This document shows, piece by piece, positions 7,171 through 15,622 of a stretch of 64,000 nucleotides of DNA. This stretch comes from Youxingia wuxianensis. GTDB lineage: Bacteria > Bacillota > Clostridia > Oscillospirales > Ruminococcaceae. The notes beneath the pieces were generated by a model that was not told where the DNA came from, ran no database searches, and was given only the letters and a program-made list of their open reading frames with translations. The position numbers and the translations under genes were made by a program. The stretch covers positions 124,001-188,000 of the forward strand of contig NZ_JACRTD010000005.1 in the NCBI RefSeq assembly GCF_014385085.1, read 5' to 3'. Within the stretch, counting starts at the first letter, position 1. Each line of letters opens with the position of its first letter.

Positions 7171-7800
7171 ATGGCAAAGCAGATCGAAGGGGTCTATGAA
7201 AATGTACTCCGCTGCGCCCGTCAGGAATTTTTGGAAAAAGGCTTTGCTCTGGCCTCCCTGCGGGACATCGCCAAAGCGGCGGGAACCAGCACCGGCTCCA
7301 TCTATACCCGCTTTACTGACAAGGCGGGATTGTTCCGGGCCCTGGTGGAGCCTGCCGCGGGAGAGCTGAAGCGCCGTTTTTTGGAGATTCAGGAGTCTTT
7401 TCACCAGTTTGACGGCCCAACCCAGCAGGAGGAGATGGGGCGTTACACCGCCCATGCCCAGGAGGGACTGTTTGACTACATCTATGAGCACCTGCCGGAG
7501 TTTGAACTGCTACTCCGCCGGGCCGCCGGGACGGAATATGCCCACTATATTGACGAGTTGGTGGAGATCGAAGTCAGTTACACCTACAAATACATGGAGG
7601 TCATCGGCTGTGAGAGCGTCCGCTCCGGTCAGGTCACCGAGGACTTGATCCATATCGTTACCACCGCCTACTTCAACGGAATGTTTGAGCCAGTGCGGCA
7701 CCGCATGGATAAGGCCCGGGCGCTCCACTATGTCCGCCAGCTCAACCGCTATCACATGGCAGGATTTGAAACGATTTTTCATCCTGAAAACTTCCGGTAG
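7171..7800 (+). CDS. TetR-family transcriptional regulator
   Basis: 209 residues with the usual N-terminal DNA-binding domain (NVLRCARQEFLEKGF, then LRDIAKAAGTSTGSIYTRF, residues about 11-50) and a C-terminal helical sensor domain. It resembles the divergent regulator in domain layout and in the HTH. A hairpin terminator, a DtxR box and a two-gene ABC operon follow, mirroring the minus-strand side. The ATG at 7171 has GAGG seven bases upstream; no longer start is plausible. Confidence 0.88.
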   Translation: MAKQIEGVYENVLRCARQEFLEKGFALASLRDIAKAAGTSTGSIYTRFTDKAGLFRALVEPAAGELKRRFLEIQESFHQFDGPTQQEEMGRYTAHAQEGLFDYIYEHLPEFELLLRRAAGTEYAHYIDELVEIEVSYTYKYMEVIGCESVRSGQVTEDLIHIVTTAYFNGMFEPVRHRMDKARALHYVRQLNRYHMAGFETIFHPENFR

Positions 7801-7803
7801 TGC

Positions 7804-7830
7804 AAAAGGCCGCTTTTCCGGCGGCCTTTT
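7804..7830 (+). terminator. Intrinsic terminator after tetR
   Basis: AAAAGGCCGC (7804-7813) and GCGGCCTTTT (7821-7830) form a perfect 10-bp stem with built-in T tail, three bases after the TetR stop. Confidence 0.8.
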
Positions 7831-7843
7831 CATAGAACCAAAG

Positions 7844-7859
7844 GTTAGCAATAACTAAC
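7844..7859 (+). promoter_or_regulatory. DtxR/IdeR-type operator
   Basis: GTTAGCAATAACTAAC directly upstream of the AAAGGAGG of the ABC operon. It is identical in sequence and relative position to the box at 6332-6347 on the other arm. Confidence 0.75.
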
Positions 7860-7875
7860 TAAAGGAGGCTTATTT

Positions 7876-9621
7876 ATGCAGCAAACACAAAGCCCACTGC
7901 TGCGGTTGTGGCAGCTGGGCAAGGATCATCACGGCGGCCTGATTGCCGCCATCTTCTGCGCGGTGGCGGGTGTCCTGCTGGGTCTGCTGCCGTATCTCTC
8001 GGCAGGGCGTATCCTGGTAGCGCTTCTCACCGGGCAGCGGGACTGGAACTTCTATCTTCTGTGGTGCATGGTGGCCCTTGGTGGCTATCTGGCCAAAACT
8101 CTGCTTTACAATCTGGCGCTCTCCCTCTCCCACAAGGCCACCTTCCAGATCCTGCGGGACATCCGGAAGATGGTTCTGTCCAAAATGCCCCGCTTACCCT
8201 TGGGAGACATTCTGGACACCTCCAGCGGACGGCTCAAACAGATCGTGGTAGATCAGGTGGAGAGTATGGAGACGACACTGGCCCACCTGCTGCCGGAGAT
8301 GACCTCCAATCTGCTGGCGCCGGTATGCGTTCTCGTGTATCTGTTTACGCTGGACTGGCGCATGGCATTGCTGAGTCTGGTGTCCATTCCTGTGGGCATG
8401 GCTTTTATGATGGCCATCATGGGCAGCTATGGCAAGGACTATCAGGGTGCGGTGGAGACGACCCAGGCCATGAACGAGACCATTGTGGAGTACATCGGCG
8501 GCATTGAGGTCATCAAGGCTTTCAATCAGGGAAAGAACTCCTATGAGAAGTTCTCCTCCCGGGTACGAGCCAATGCTGCCTACTACTACAACTGGATGAA
8601 GAAATGCCAGTTTGGAATGGCGCTGGCCTATGCCATCGCTCCCACCACGCTTATTACGGTGCTGCCTGTGGGCTGGATCTTCTACACGGACGGCAGCTTG
8701 TCCGCAGAGTTATTTCTCACCACCATCATCCTGTCCATGAGCATTGTGGGACCTCTCATTGCCGCCATGGGCTTTGTGGATAATCTTGCCAAGGTGGGTA
8801 CCATCGTGGGTTCGGTGGACGAGATCCTCCTGAAGCCGGAGCAGGATCACGGAACACAGCCGGCACAGCTGGGAAGACCGGATATCGCCTTGGATCATGT
8901 CTCCTTTGGGTATGCCCAGGACAAGGAGATCCTCCACAACATCTCCCTCACCATTCCGGCCGGCAGCCTCACCGCTTTGGTTGGTCCCTCCGGTTCGGGC
9001 AAGTCCACCATTGCCAAGCTCATCGCCGGTTTCTGGGATGTGACCGAGGGCCGCATTACCCTGGGCGGCGTGGAGGAAAGCCGTATCCCGCTGGAACAAC
9101 TCTATGACCAGGTGGCCTTTGTTTCTCAGGACAATTACCTCTTTGACGATACCATCCGGGAAAATATCCGTATGGGCCGGGTAAATGCCACGGATCAAGA
9201 AGTGGAACAAGTCGCCAAAGCCGCCGGATGCGACGGTTTCATCCGCCAGTTGGAGCATGGCTATGACACCCGGGTGGGCGGCGGAGGCGCCCATCTCTCC
9301 GGAGGAGAGCGGCAGTGTATCGCCATCGCCCGGGCTATGCTGAAAAACGCCCCCGTGGTGATTCTGGACGAGGCCACCGCCTACATTGATCCGGAGAATG
9401 AAGCAGTGGTCCAGCGGGCAGTGGCAAAACTGGTGGAGGGTAAGACGGTCATCGTCATTGCCCACCGCCTGTCCACCATCATCGGCGCTGATCAGATCGT
9501 GGTGGTGAAGGATGGAAGCATCGAGGCGCAGGGCAGGCATGAAGACCTGCTGCGCCATTGTCCGTTGTACGCCGATCTGTGGCAGGCTCACATGGGCGCA
9601 AAGGAGGGAGAAACGGTATGA
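7876..9621 (+). CDS. ABC half-transporter, siderophore/drug type (permease-ATPase fusion)
   Basis: 581 residues: membrane domain (about 1-315), Walker A GPSGSGKST (370-378), signature LSGGERQC (474-481; the usual final Arg is Cys) and Walker B VVILDEATA (494-502). AAAGGAGG precedes the ATG. It overlaps the next gene by four bases, the hallmark of a translationally coupled heterodimer. It belongs to the same family as the products at 4563 and 22,092 but is more distant. The upstream TetR gene and iron box suggest metal-controlled uptake or efflux of a small ligand. Confidence 0.85.
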   Translation: MQQTQSPLLRLWQLGKDHHGGLIAAIFCAVAGVLLGLLPYLSAGRILVALLTGQRDWNFYLLWCMVALGGYLAKTLLYNLALSLSHKATFQILRDIRKMVLSKMPRLPLGDILDTSSGRLKQIVVDQVESMETTLAHLLPEMTSNLLAPVCVLVYLFTLDWRMALLSLVSIPVGMAFMMAIMGSYGKDYQGAVETTQAMNETIVEYIGGIEVIKAFNQGKNSYEKFSSRVRANAAYYYNWMKKCQFGMALAYAIAPTTLITVLPVGWIFYTDGSLSAELFLTTIILSMSIVGPLIAAMGFVDNLAKVGTIVGSVDEILLKPEQDHGTQPAQLGRPDIALDHVSFGYAQDKEILHNISLTIPAGSLTALVGPSGSGKSTIAKLIAGFWDVTEGRITLGGVEESRIPLEQLYDQVAFVSQDNYLFDDTIRENIRMGRVNATDQEVEQVAKAAGCDGFIRQLEHGYDTRVGGGGAHLSGGERQCIAIARAMLKNAPVVILDEATAYIDPENEAVVQRAVAKLVEGKTVIVIAHRLSTIIGADQIVVVKDGSIEAQGRHEDLLRHCPLYADLWQAHMGAKEGETV

Positions 9622-11348
9622 TCGAGACATTCAGAGGTATCTGGCGGTTTGCCGGTGAGGAACAGCGCAACATCCGGCGCTCGGTGATCGCCTGCTTTTT
9701 CAATGCGGTATTCCATATGTTTGAGATTGCCGCCATCTACTACACCATCCTGGCTCTGCTGGATGGAAAAACCGGCCCTGCCACGGCGTGGCAGGCGCTG
9801 GGCCTGTTGGCAGTCAGTATTCTGGGCAGCGCTGTGACCAGATATTTCTCCCAGCTTGAGCAGACCCACGCAGGGTACTTCATGGCGGCAAATAAGCGCG
9901 TGGCCATCGGGCAGCGGATGAAATCCGTCCCCATGGGCTACTTCAACGACAACAGCCTGGGAGAGCTCACCGGGGTCTGCACCACTGTACTGGACAATGT
10001 GGAGACTGTGGCCCCCATGGTGTTGGTGACCATGCTGGGCGGGATGCTCAACGCTCTGGTCTTTACGGTGATGATCCTGATTTTTGACTGGCGGATCGGT
10101 CTCATTGTGGTGGCGGCCACAGCAGTTTATTTGTTCATCACCTCGGCCATGGAGCAAAAATCCGCCGCCCTCGCCCCGCACCGTCAGAAGTCCGAGGCCA
10201 AGTTGGTGGAGGCGGTGCTGGAGTATGTGCAGGGCATGAGCGTGGTGAAGTCCTTCAACCTCACCGGACGGGGTGACCGCACCTTGCAGGAAGCACTGGA
10301 ATACAACTGCCGCAGCAACCTGAACATCGAAAAGATGTTCACCCCTTATATTATGGCGCAGGGGATCGCGCTCCAGCTGGGAAGCGTGGCCATGATGCTT
10401 GCGGCGGTATGGTTCTATCTCTCCGGAACGATGATTCTGGCCAACGCTCTGATGGTGGTCATCATGTCCTTCCTGGTCTTTGCTCAGATCTCCTCGGCGG
10501 GCAGCGGCATGTCCCTGCTGCGTATCGTCAGCAGCTGCATGGCCCATGCCGATGAGACGGACGCCATGCCCCAGCTGGCAGAGACCGGTCGGGCCGGCAC
10601 GCCCAGGGAGCACAGCATTACCTTCGACCATGTTTCGTTCTCTTATGACCAGCGGCCTATCCTGCGGGATGTATCCTTCGCCATCCCGGACAGAACCACC
10701 ACCGCCATCGTGGGCCCCAGCGGTTCCGGGAAAACCACACTGTGTAATCTCATCGCCCGGTTCTGGGATGTGGAGAGCGGCACCGTCCTTGTGGGCGGTC
10801 AGAATGTGAAGGACTATACTCTGGAGGACCTGATGGATCAGATCTCCATGGTATTTCAGAAGGTCTATCTCTTTGCCGACACGGTGGAAAACAACATCAA
10901 GTTTGGATGTCCCAATGCCACCCACGAGGAAATGGTGGCTGCGGCGAAGAAAGCCTGTTGCCACGACTTCATTCTCACCCTGCCCCAAGGCTATGACACC
11001 GTCATCGGCGAGGGTGGTTCCAGTCTTTCCGGCGGCGAGAAGCAGCGCATCTCCATTGCCCGGGCTATCCTGAAGGATGCTCCCATCGTGATTCTGGATG
11101 AAGCCACCGCCAATGTAGACCCGGAGAATGAGGACCGGTTGCAAAAGGCCATTGAAGCCCTGACTCGGAACAAGACCATTCTGATGATCGCTCACCGGCT
11201 GAAGACGGTCCGCAACGCCGACCAGATCCTGGTGCTGGACGGCGGACAGATCGTTCAGCGGGGCACCCACAGCCAGCTCATGGCTCAGGGGGGCCTGTAT
11301 CAAGCGTTCGTATCTGGCCGTAAAGAGTCCGGCCAGTGGAAGCTCTGA
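9618..11348 (+). CDS. ABC half-transporter, partner subunit (permease-ATPase fusion)
   Basis: 576 residues from the ATG at 9618, which overlaps the previous stop (ATGA) and has GGAGGG upstream. A six-helix membrane domain is followed by Walker A GPSGSGKTT (about 366-374), signature LSGGEKQR and Walker B IVILDEATA. It contains the PMGYFNDNSLGELTGV segment typical of the second subunit in this family. Its operon ends in a strong terminator at 11,374. Substrate unknown; the same inference as for its partner applies. Confidence 0.85.
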   Translation: MIETFRGIWRFAGEEQRNIRRSVIACFFNAVFHMFEIAAIYYTILALLDGKTGPATAWQALGLLAVSILGSAVTRYFSQLEQTHAGYFMAANKRVAIGQRMKSVPMGYFNDNSLGELTGVCTTVLDNVETVAPMVLVTMLGGMLNALVFTVMILIFDWRIGLIVVAATAVYLFITSAMEQKSAALAPHRQKSEAKLVEAVLEYVQGMSVVKSFNLTGRGDRTLQEALEYNCRSNLNIEKMFTPYIMAQGIALQLGSVAMMLAAVWFYLSGTMILANALMVVIMSFLVFAQISSAGSGMSLLRIVSSCMAHADETDAMPQLAETGRAGTPREHSITFDHVSFSYDQRPILRDVSFAIPDRTTTAIVGPSGSGKTTLCNLIARFWDVESGTVLVGGQNVKDYTLEDLMDQISMVFQKVYLFADTVENNIKFGCPNATHEEMVAAAKKACCHDFILTLPQGYDTVIGEGGSSLSGGEKQRISIARAILKDAPIVILDEATANVDPENEDRLQKAIEALTRNKTILMIAHRLKTVRNADQILVLDGGQIVQRGTHSQLMAQGGLYQAFVSGRKESGQWKL

Positions 11349-11373
11349 GAGAAGCCGTTCCTAAATCATCACG

Positions 11374-11426
11374 AAAAGAGGGAGTGCTGTCACCGGATAC
11401 ATTCCGGTGGCGGCACTCCCTCTTTT
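11374..11426. terminator. Strong bidirectional terminator
   Basis: A long stem (AAAAGAGGGAGTGC and its complement GCACTCCCTCTTTT, with a further CACCGGA/TCCGGTG stem inside) lies between the plus-strand ABC operon and the convergent P-type ATPase gene, with T/A tracts on both sides. Confidence 0.85.
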
Positions 11427-11460
11427 GGATTCATATGTTTTTATCGAATGTGAAATAGCA

Positions 11461-13335
11461 TTATCTTTTTTCCCAATTCAATAAAATTGCAGAGTTTGCT
11501 ATAACAAGTACTGAGCCCGCATTATGTACTAATGCTCCGACTACAGGGTTCAAAGTCCCGCTGATGGCGAGAATGATGGCCAAAAAATTAAGAGCCATAG
11601 AAAATGTCAGATTGCACTTGATCGTTGTCATCATTCGCTTGGAAAGCTCAATCAAATGCGGCAGTTCCTTTACTTCGTCATCTACCAGCGCGATATCTGC
11701 TGCGTCTACAGCAATGTCGCTGCCAACGCCGCCCATAGCGATGCCCACATCTGCTTTTTTCAAGGCTGGAGCATCATTGATGCCGTCCCCGATCATGCAC
11801 ACGGGTTTCCCTGTTTCCTGATATGCGCCAATGGAATTCAGCTTGTCCTCTGGTAAGCAATTGGCGTGTACTTCATGAATGTCCAGCTGACCTGCAATGG
11901 CGTTTGCGGCACTCTCATGATCTCCGGTCAACAATACCGGCTGTACATTTAGTTCAAAAAGCGTATGGATCATATCTGCGCTTTCTTTCCGCAGCGTATC
12001 GGAGAGAGTGAGATAGCCGGCAAGCATACCGTCTGCCGAAAGATAGATAATAGTCCCGCCCTTGCAGATCGTTTCATCCACTGTGGGAACCGATTCCATA
12101 AAGACGCCATGTTCATTCAAAAGTTCCAGATTACCTGCCAGGAGTTCTGCTGCCTCTGTTTGTGCGCAAACTCCTCTGCCGGGAATCATCTGGAAATGAT
12201 GCACTGGTTCCAGTTCCGCACCGTATTCGCTTTTATAGCAGTTTACTACGGCTTTGCCCAGAGGGTGTTCTGACAGCAGTTCAACAGAAGCGGCCAAACG
12301 ATAAATCTGTTCTTTTGTATATTGATCGGATACGCTTACAACATCCATGACTTTTGGCTTCCCGTATGTAAGCGTGCCTGTTTTGTCAAAGGCTATTACT
12401 TTTACATTTGCGAGCCGCTCCAGCGCATCCCCCTCGCGCACCAAAAAGCCGTGTTTTGTGGCGTTTCCGATGGCGGCCATGATTGCGGTAGGGGTAGCCA
12501 ACACCAGAGCGCAGGGGCAAAATACCACCAGAATGGTTACGGCACGGATGATCTCCCCTGTGATAAGCCAAGTGATGGCTGCGGCACTCAAGGCGATCAC
12601 AACGATCCAGGTTGCCCAACGATCGGCAAGCCCTACAATTTTGGCTTTTCCTGCATCTGCACTCTGCACCAGACGGATCATACGCTGAATCGAACTGTCC
12701 TCACCCACCTTTGTGGCTTCCATCTCAAAAGCGCCGAACTGATTCACTGTGCCGCTGGACACTTCGTCCCCCACTGTCTTGTCTACGGGCAGTGATTCAC
12801 CAGTCATCACAGCCTGATTGATCGAGGTTTGCCCAGATACGATTTTGCCATCCACCGGCACGCTTTCTCCCGGCAGAACGCGGAGCAGATCTCCAACCTG
12901 CACCTGTTCAGCAGGAACAATGCTTTCCTTTCCATCGCGCAGCACCCGAGCCGTTTGGGGTGTCAGATGCACCAACTTCTCAATCCCGGCGCGGGCTTTG
13001 GCTACAGTCAGTTCCTCCAGTAGGCTGCCAAGCTGCATGATAAACGCCACTTCACCTGCGGCAAAATCTTCACCAATCGCAACAGAGGCAATCAGAGCCA
13101 ATGATACCAGCACATCCGCCTTTATATCGAAGGAGGTGACCAGACCAATAATCGCCTCTAAAATAATCGGAATACCACACAGGATAATCGCAATCCATGC
13201 CATATCAAAAGGAAATGGACGGACATCCAGCAGGCTAAGCAGCACTGCAGCTCCGGAGATAATTAAAAAGATAATATCCTTTTTGATGCCGCCCAATTCC
13301 AATAACGATTCGAGCCTTTTGACAAGCACTTTCAT
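11461..13335 (-). CDS. P1B-type heavy-metal-transporting ATPase
   Basis: 624 residues with TGES (178-181, actuator), the membrane metal motif CPC (273-275), phosphorylation site DKTGTLT (317-323), SEHPLG (HP at 356-357), and hinge GDGIND (516-521). A HN pair (604-605) is in the last helices (ALVHNAGSVLVI), where Cu-ATPases carry Met/Ser and Zn-ATPases an Asp. No N-terminal HMA domain is present. It exports a transition metal from the cytoplasm. Next to a C-H-C CsoR, Cu(I) is the first guess, but the HN motif leaves Mn, Zn or Co open. Its promoter contains a CsoR-like palindrome. csoR lies upstream in the same direction. Confidence 0.9.
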   Translation of the reverse strand: MKVLVKRLESLLELGGIKKDIIFLIISGAAVLLSLLDVRPFPFDMAWIAIILCGIPIILEAIIGLVTSFDIKADVLVSLALIASVAIGEDFAAGEVAFIMQLGSLLEELTVAKARAGIEKLVHLTPQTARVLRDGKESIVPAEQVQVGDLLRVLPGESVPVDGKIVSGQTSINQAVMTGESLPVDKTVGDEVSSGTVNQFGAFEMEATKVGEDSSIQRMIRLVQSADAGKAKIVGLADRWATWIVVIALSAAAITWLITGEIIRAVTILVVFCPCALVLATPTAIMAAIGNATKHGFLVREGDALERLANVKVIAFDKTGTLTYGKPKVMDVVSVSDQYTKEQIYRLAASVELLSEHPLGKAVVNCYKSEYGAELEPVHHFQMIPGRGVCAQTEAAELLAGNLELLNEHGVFMESVPTVDETICKGGTIIYLSADGMLAGYLTLSDTLRKESADMIHTLFELNVQPVLLTGDHESAANAIAGQLDIHEVHANCLPEDKLNSIGAYQETGKPVCMIGDGINDAPALKKADVGIAMGGVGSDIAVDAADIALVDDEVKELPHLIELSKRMMTTIKCNLTFSMALNFLAIILAISGTLNPVVGALVHNAGSVLVIANSAILLNWEKR

Positions 13336-13374
13336 GATTGTTCCTCTCTTTCATACGGTAGGGGGTATATGTAT

Positions 13375-13403
13375 ATTATACCCATGGGGGTATATTTTGT
13401 CAA
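13375..13403 (-). promoter_or_regulatory. P-type ATPase promoter with CsoR-like operator in the spacer
   Basis: Minus strand TTGACA (13398-13403), 17-base spacer, TATAAT (13375-13380). The spacer contains ATACCCCCATGGG, the G/C-tract palindrome typical of CsoR sites, so the repressor would sit between -35 and -10. A second GGGGGTATA tract follows at 13361-13368. Confidence 0.7.
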
Positions 13404-13438
13404 GAAATAAAGCAGCCTTTCGGCTGCCTCATTTGGTA

Positions 13439-13729
13439 TTAACCCATGTTGGAAAATCGTTCTACAGCTTTTGTAAAACTTTCGATTGTTTTATCCGCAT
13501 CCCCGTGCTCAATGCCATCCCGGACACAGTGGCGAATATGCCCCTCCAAAACCACCTTTCCGCATCCGTGAAGCGCAGATTTGGCAGCATTGATTTGAGC
13601 AAGAACATCCTCACAGGGGACATCTTCATCTATCATTCGGTCAATCGCCTGAACCTGACCAATGATTTTCTTGAGTCTGCGGTGCAGATTATCCGCATCC
13701 ATGCACTGTCTCACAATAGTCGCCTCCAT
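13439..13729 (-). CDS. csoR: CsoR-family metal-sensing repressor
   Basis: 96 residues, all-helical DUF156/CsoR fold: RRLKKIIGQVQAIDRMI (about 18-33), then the metal ligands C39 (in DVPCEDVL), H64 and C68 (in GHIRHC). This Cys-His-Cys set is that of copper-sensing CsoR rather than nickel RcnR or persulfide CstR. It lies just upstream of the P1B-ATPase and both promoters hold ATACCCC tracts. Metal-loaded CsoR leaves the DNA, so export would be induced by metal excess. Confidence 0.88.
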   Translation of the reverse strand: MEATIVRQCMDADNLHRRLKKIIGQVQAIDRMIDEDVPCEDVLAQINAAKSALHGCGKVVLEGHIRHCVRDGIEHGDADKTIESFTKAVERFSNMG

Positions 13730-13749
13730 ACCATTAGGGGTATATGTAA

Positions 13750-13778
13750 AGTATATCGAACTTGCAGCGTATTGTCAA
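13750..13778 (-). promoter_or_regulatory. csoR promoter
   Basis: Minus strand TTGACA (13773-13778), 17 bases, TATACT (13750-13755), followed by ATATACCCCTAATGG up to the start codon region, a half CsoR site. Autoregulation is likely. Confidence 0.6.
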
Positions 13779-13883
13779 TCTGCAGCTGGATCGGAAGGGG
13801 TATAAAAAGCGATTGGTTCCATGTACTCATAAATCTGGAAAAGCGACTTAGAGGGAAAATGATTTATAAATAGAGAAAATGAC

Positions 13884-13912
13884 TTGACTGGTTAGCGATA
13901 GCTAACTATAAT
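13884..13912 (+). promoter_or_regulatory. Promoter with DtxR box filling the -35/-10 spacer
   Basis: TTGACT (13884-13889) and TATAAT (13907-13912) are 17 bases apart, and the palindrome GTTAGCGATAGCTAAC (13891-13906) exactly fills the spacer. Repressor and RNA polymerase binding must be mutually exclusive. It serves the methyltransferase-ZIP cluster beginning at 13,948. Confidence 0.85.
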
Positions 13913-13947
13913 CAAACATAGGGTACTACACCTTTTGAGGAGGGACT

Positions 13948-14805
13948 ATGGAGAAGTATAAAATCGAGAAGGACTCCGTGCAGGAGACTCTCATCATCCC
14001 GTTGTATGGCCGGCGGCTTTGCTCACAGCGGTTCCCTGGCCTTTATCAGGACTCAACGGCGGCAATGCTGATGGAAAAGGTGGACTACGACTTTTCTCCT
14101 TTGGAGCGGCAGGCAAACAGTCTGATGCAGACCTTCGGTGCGCTGGAGGTGGCCATGCGCCAAAACGACCTCGCCTGGGAGGTGCGGGACTATCTGAATG
14201 CCCATCCCAGAGCCGCCGTCATCAATCTGGGCTGCGGTCTGGACAATACCGGGCGGGCCTGTGACAACGGTCGGTGCAGCATCTGGAACATCGACCTGCC
14301 GGATGTGATCAAGCTGCGGGATCGCCTGCTTCCTCCCGGAGAGCGGGAGAAAAACCTGGCCTTTGATCTGAAAGACCCGCACTGGATGGATGCTGTCCGC
14401 GCTGATCCTGATGATGGGGCGGTGCTGTTTGCCGCCGGGGTCTTCTATTACTTCACGACAGAAGAGGTCAGAACTCTGGCCACAGGCGTCGCAAAACGCT
14501 TCCCAGGAGGGCGGCTCGTCTTTGACACGGCCGGGAAAACGGCTGTCCGGCTCATGCTGAAAACCTGGGTGAAGCAGGCGGGCATCCGGGATGTGGGCGC
14601 CTATTTTTCCGTCAAGGACGCCAAGGGGGAGCTGGAGCCCTGGTCGCTGCTTTTTTCTGTTTCCAGCCGGGGCTATATGTTGGGCTATCAATCGCTTCAT
14701 GATCCGGCGGTTCGGCCCGTCCACCAGCTGCTGGCAAAGCTGGCCGACGGACCGATGCACCTGCAGATCGTCCGGATCGACTTTGCGGAATACATTCACG
14801 GTTAG
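13948..14805 (+). CDS. SAM-dependent methyltransferase, LCMT/TcmP-like
   Basis: 285 residues with motif I VINLGCGLDNTG (about 91-102) and the DLPDVIKLRDRLLP segment typical of leucine-carboxyl-methyltransferase/TcmP-type O-methyltransferases. FAAGVFYYF replaces the usual Glu-rich motif IV. First gene after the iron-regulated promoter; GAGGAGGG precedes the ATG. The product at 17,198 is a paralog (shared LGCGL, CDNGR, DLP-V, LFxYF). In this family a carboxylate or hydroxyl on a small molecule is methylated. Given the box, ZIP neighbour and transporters, a metallophore or metal-tetrapyrrole-related substrate is possible, but this is inference. Confidence 0.82.
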   Translation: MEKYKIEKDSVQETLIIPLYGRRLCSQRFPGLYQDSTAAMLMEKVDYDFSPLERQANSLMQTFGALEVAMRQNDLAWEVRDYLNAHPRAAVINLGCGLDNTGRACDNGRCSIWNIDLPDVIKLRDRLLPPGEREKNLAFDLKDPHWMDAVRADPDDGAVLFAAGVFYYFTTEEVRTLATGVAKRFPGGRLVFDTAGKTAVRLMLKTWVKQAGIRDVGAYFSVKDAKGELEPWSLLFSVSSRGYMLGYQSLHDPAVRPVHQLLAKLADGPMHLQIVRIDFAEYIHG

Positions 14806-14818
14806 ATTGGAGGAGAAT

Positions 14819-15604
14819 ATGCCGATTGAACTATGGCAAGGGCTGCTGATTCCCTTTGCCGGGACGACACTGGGGGCGGCCTGCGTCTTTTTTTTGCGGA
14901 ACAATTTGGGTGAGATGGTACAGCGTGCGCTCACCGGCTTTGCGGCGGGGGTCATGGTGGCGGCTTCCATCTGGAGCCTGCTGCTGCCCGCGATGGAGCA
15001 GGCAGCGGACATGGGGCGGTGGTCCTTTGTCCCCGCCGTTGTGGGTTTCTGGCTCGGCGTCTTTTTCTTGCTGGGACTGGATCGGCTGATCCCGCATCTG
15101 CACCGCGGTAGCGCGGAGGCTGAGGGCATCAAAAGCAGTCTTGGAAAGACGACCATGCTGACCCTGGCTGTGGCGCTGCACAATATTCCGGAGGGAATGG
15201 CGGTAGGGGCGGTCTATGCCGGGTGGCTCTACGGAGACAGCGGTATCACGCTGACGGGGGCTCTGGCCCTTTCTCTGGGGATCGCCATTCAGAATTTCCC
15301 GGAGGGTGCGATCATATCTATGCCCCTGAAAGCGGAGGGATTTTCCAAATCCCGATCCTTTCTGTACGGAACGCTTTCCGGTGCAGTGGAGCCCATAGGT
15401 GCGATTCTGACCATCCTTCTGGCGGGGATTTTGGTTCCGGTACTGCCCTACGCCCTGAGCTTTGCCGCTGGAGCGATGGTCTATGTGGTAGTGGAAGAAT
15501 TGATCCCGGAGATGTCAGTGGGAAAGCACTCCAATATAGGGACTATTCTGTTTGCAGTCGGTTTTACCCTTATGATGACGCTGGATGTGGCGCTGGGTGC
15601 TTGA
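14819..15604 (+). CDS. ZIP-family divalent metal permease (ZupT-like)
   Basis: 261 residues, about eight membrane spans, with HNIPEG (121-126) and QNFPEG (158-163) on the fourth and fifth helices forming the metal path, and EELIPE (226-231) later. A short HLHRGSAE loop (94-100) is the cytosolic His region. ZIP proteins bring Zn, Fe or Mn into the cytoplasm. The ATG at 14,819 has GGAGGAG six bases upstream and follows the methyltransferase stop by 13 bases, so the two are co-transcribed under the DtxR box; Fe(II) or Mn(II) are therefore the likely physiological ions. Confidence 0.9.
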   Translation: MPIELWQGLLIPFAGTTLGAACVFFLRNNLGEMVQRALTGFAAGVMVAASIWSLLLPAMEQAADMGRWSFVPAVVGFWLGVFFLLGLDRLIPHLHRGSAEAEGIKSSLGKTTMLTLAVALHNIPEGMAVGAVYAGWLYGDSGITLTGALALSLGIAIQNFPEGAIISMPLKAEGFSKSRSFLYGTLSGAVEPIGAILTILLAGILVPVLPYALSFAAGAMVYVVVEELIPEMSVGKHSNIGTILFAVGFTLMMTLDVALGA

Positions 15605-15622
15605 GTGAGTGAAGGTGAAAAA

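Noticed and set aside
9588-11303. 571-codon open frame on the minus strand opposite an ABC gene
   Set aside because: It mirrors the ABC transporter codons, with a low-complexity His/Gly/Gln composition typical of antisense frames.
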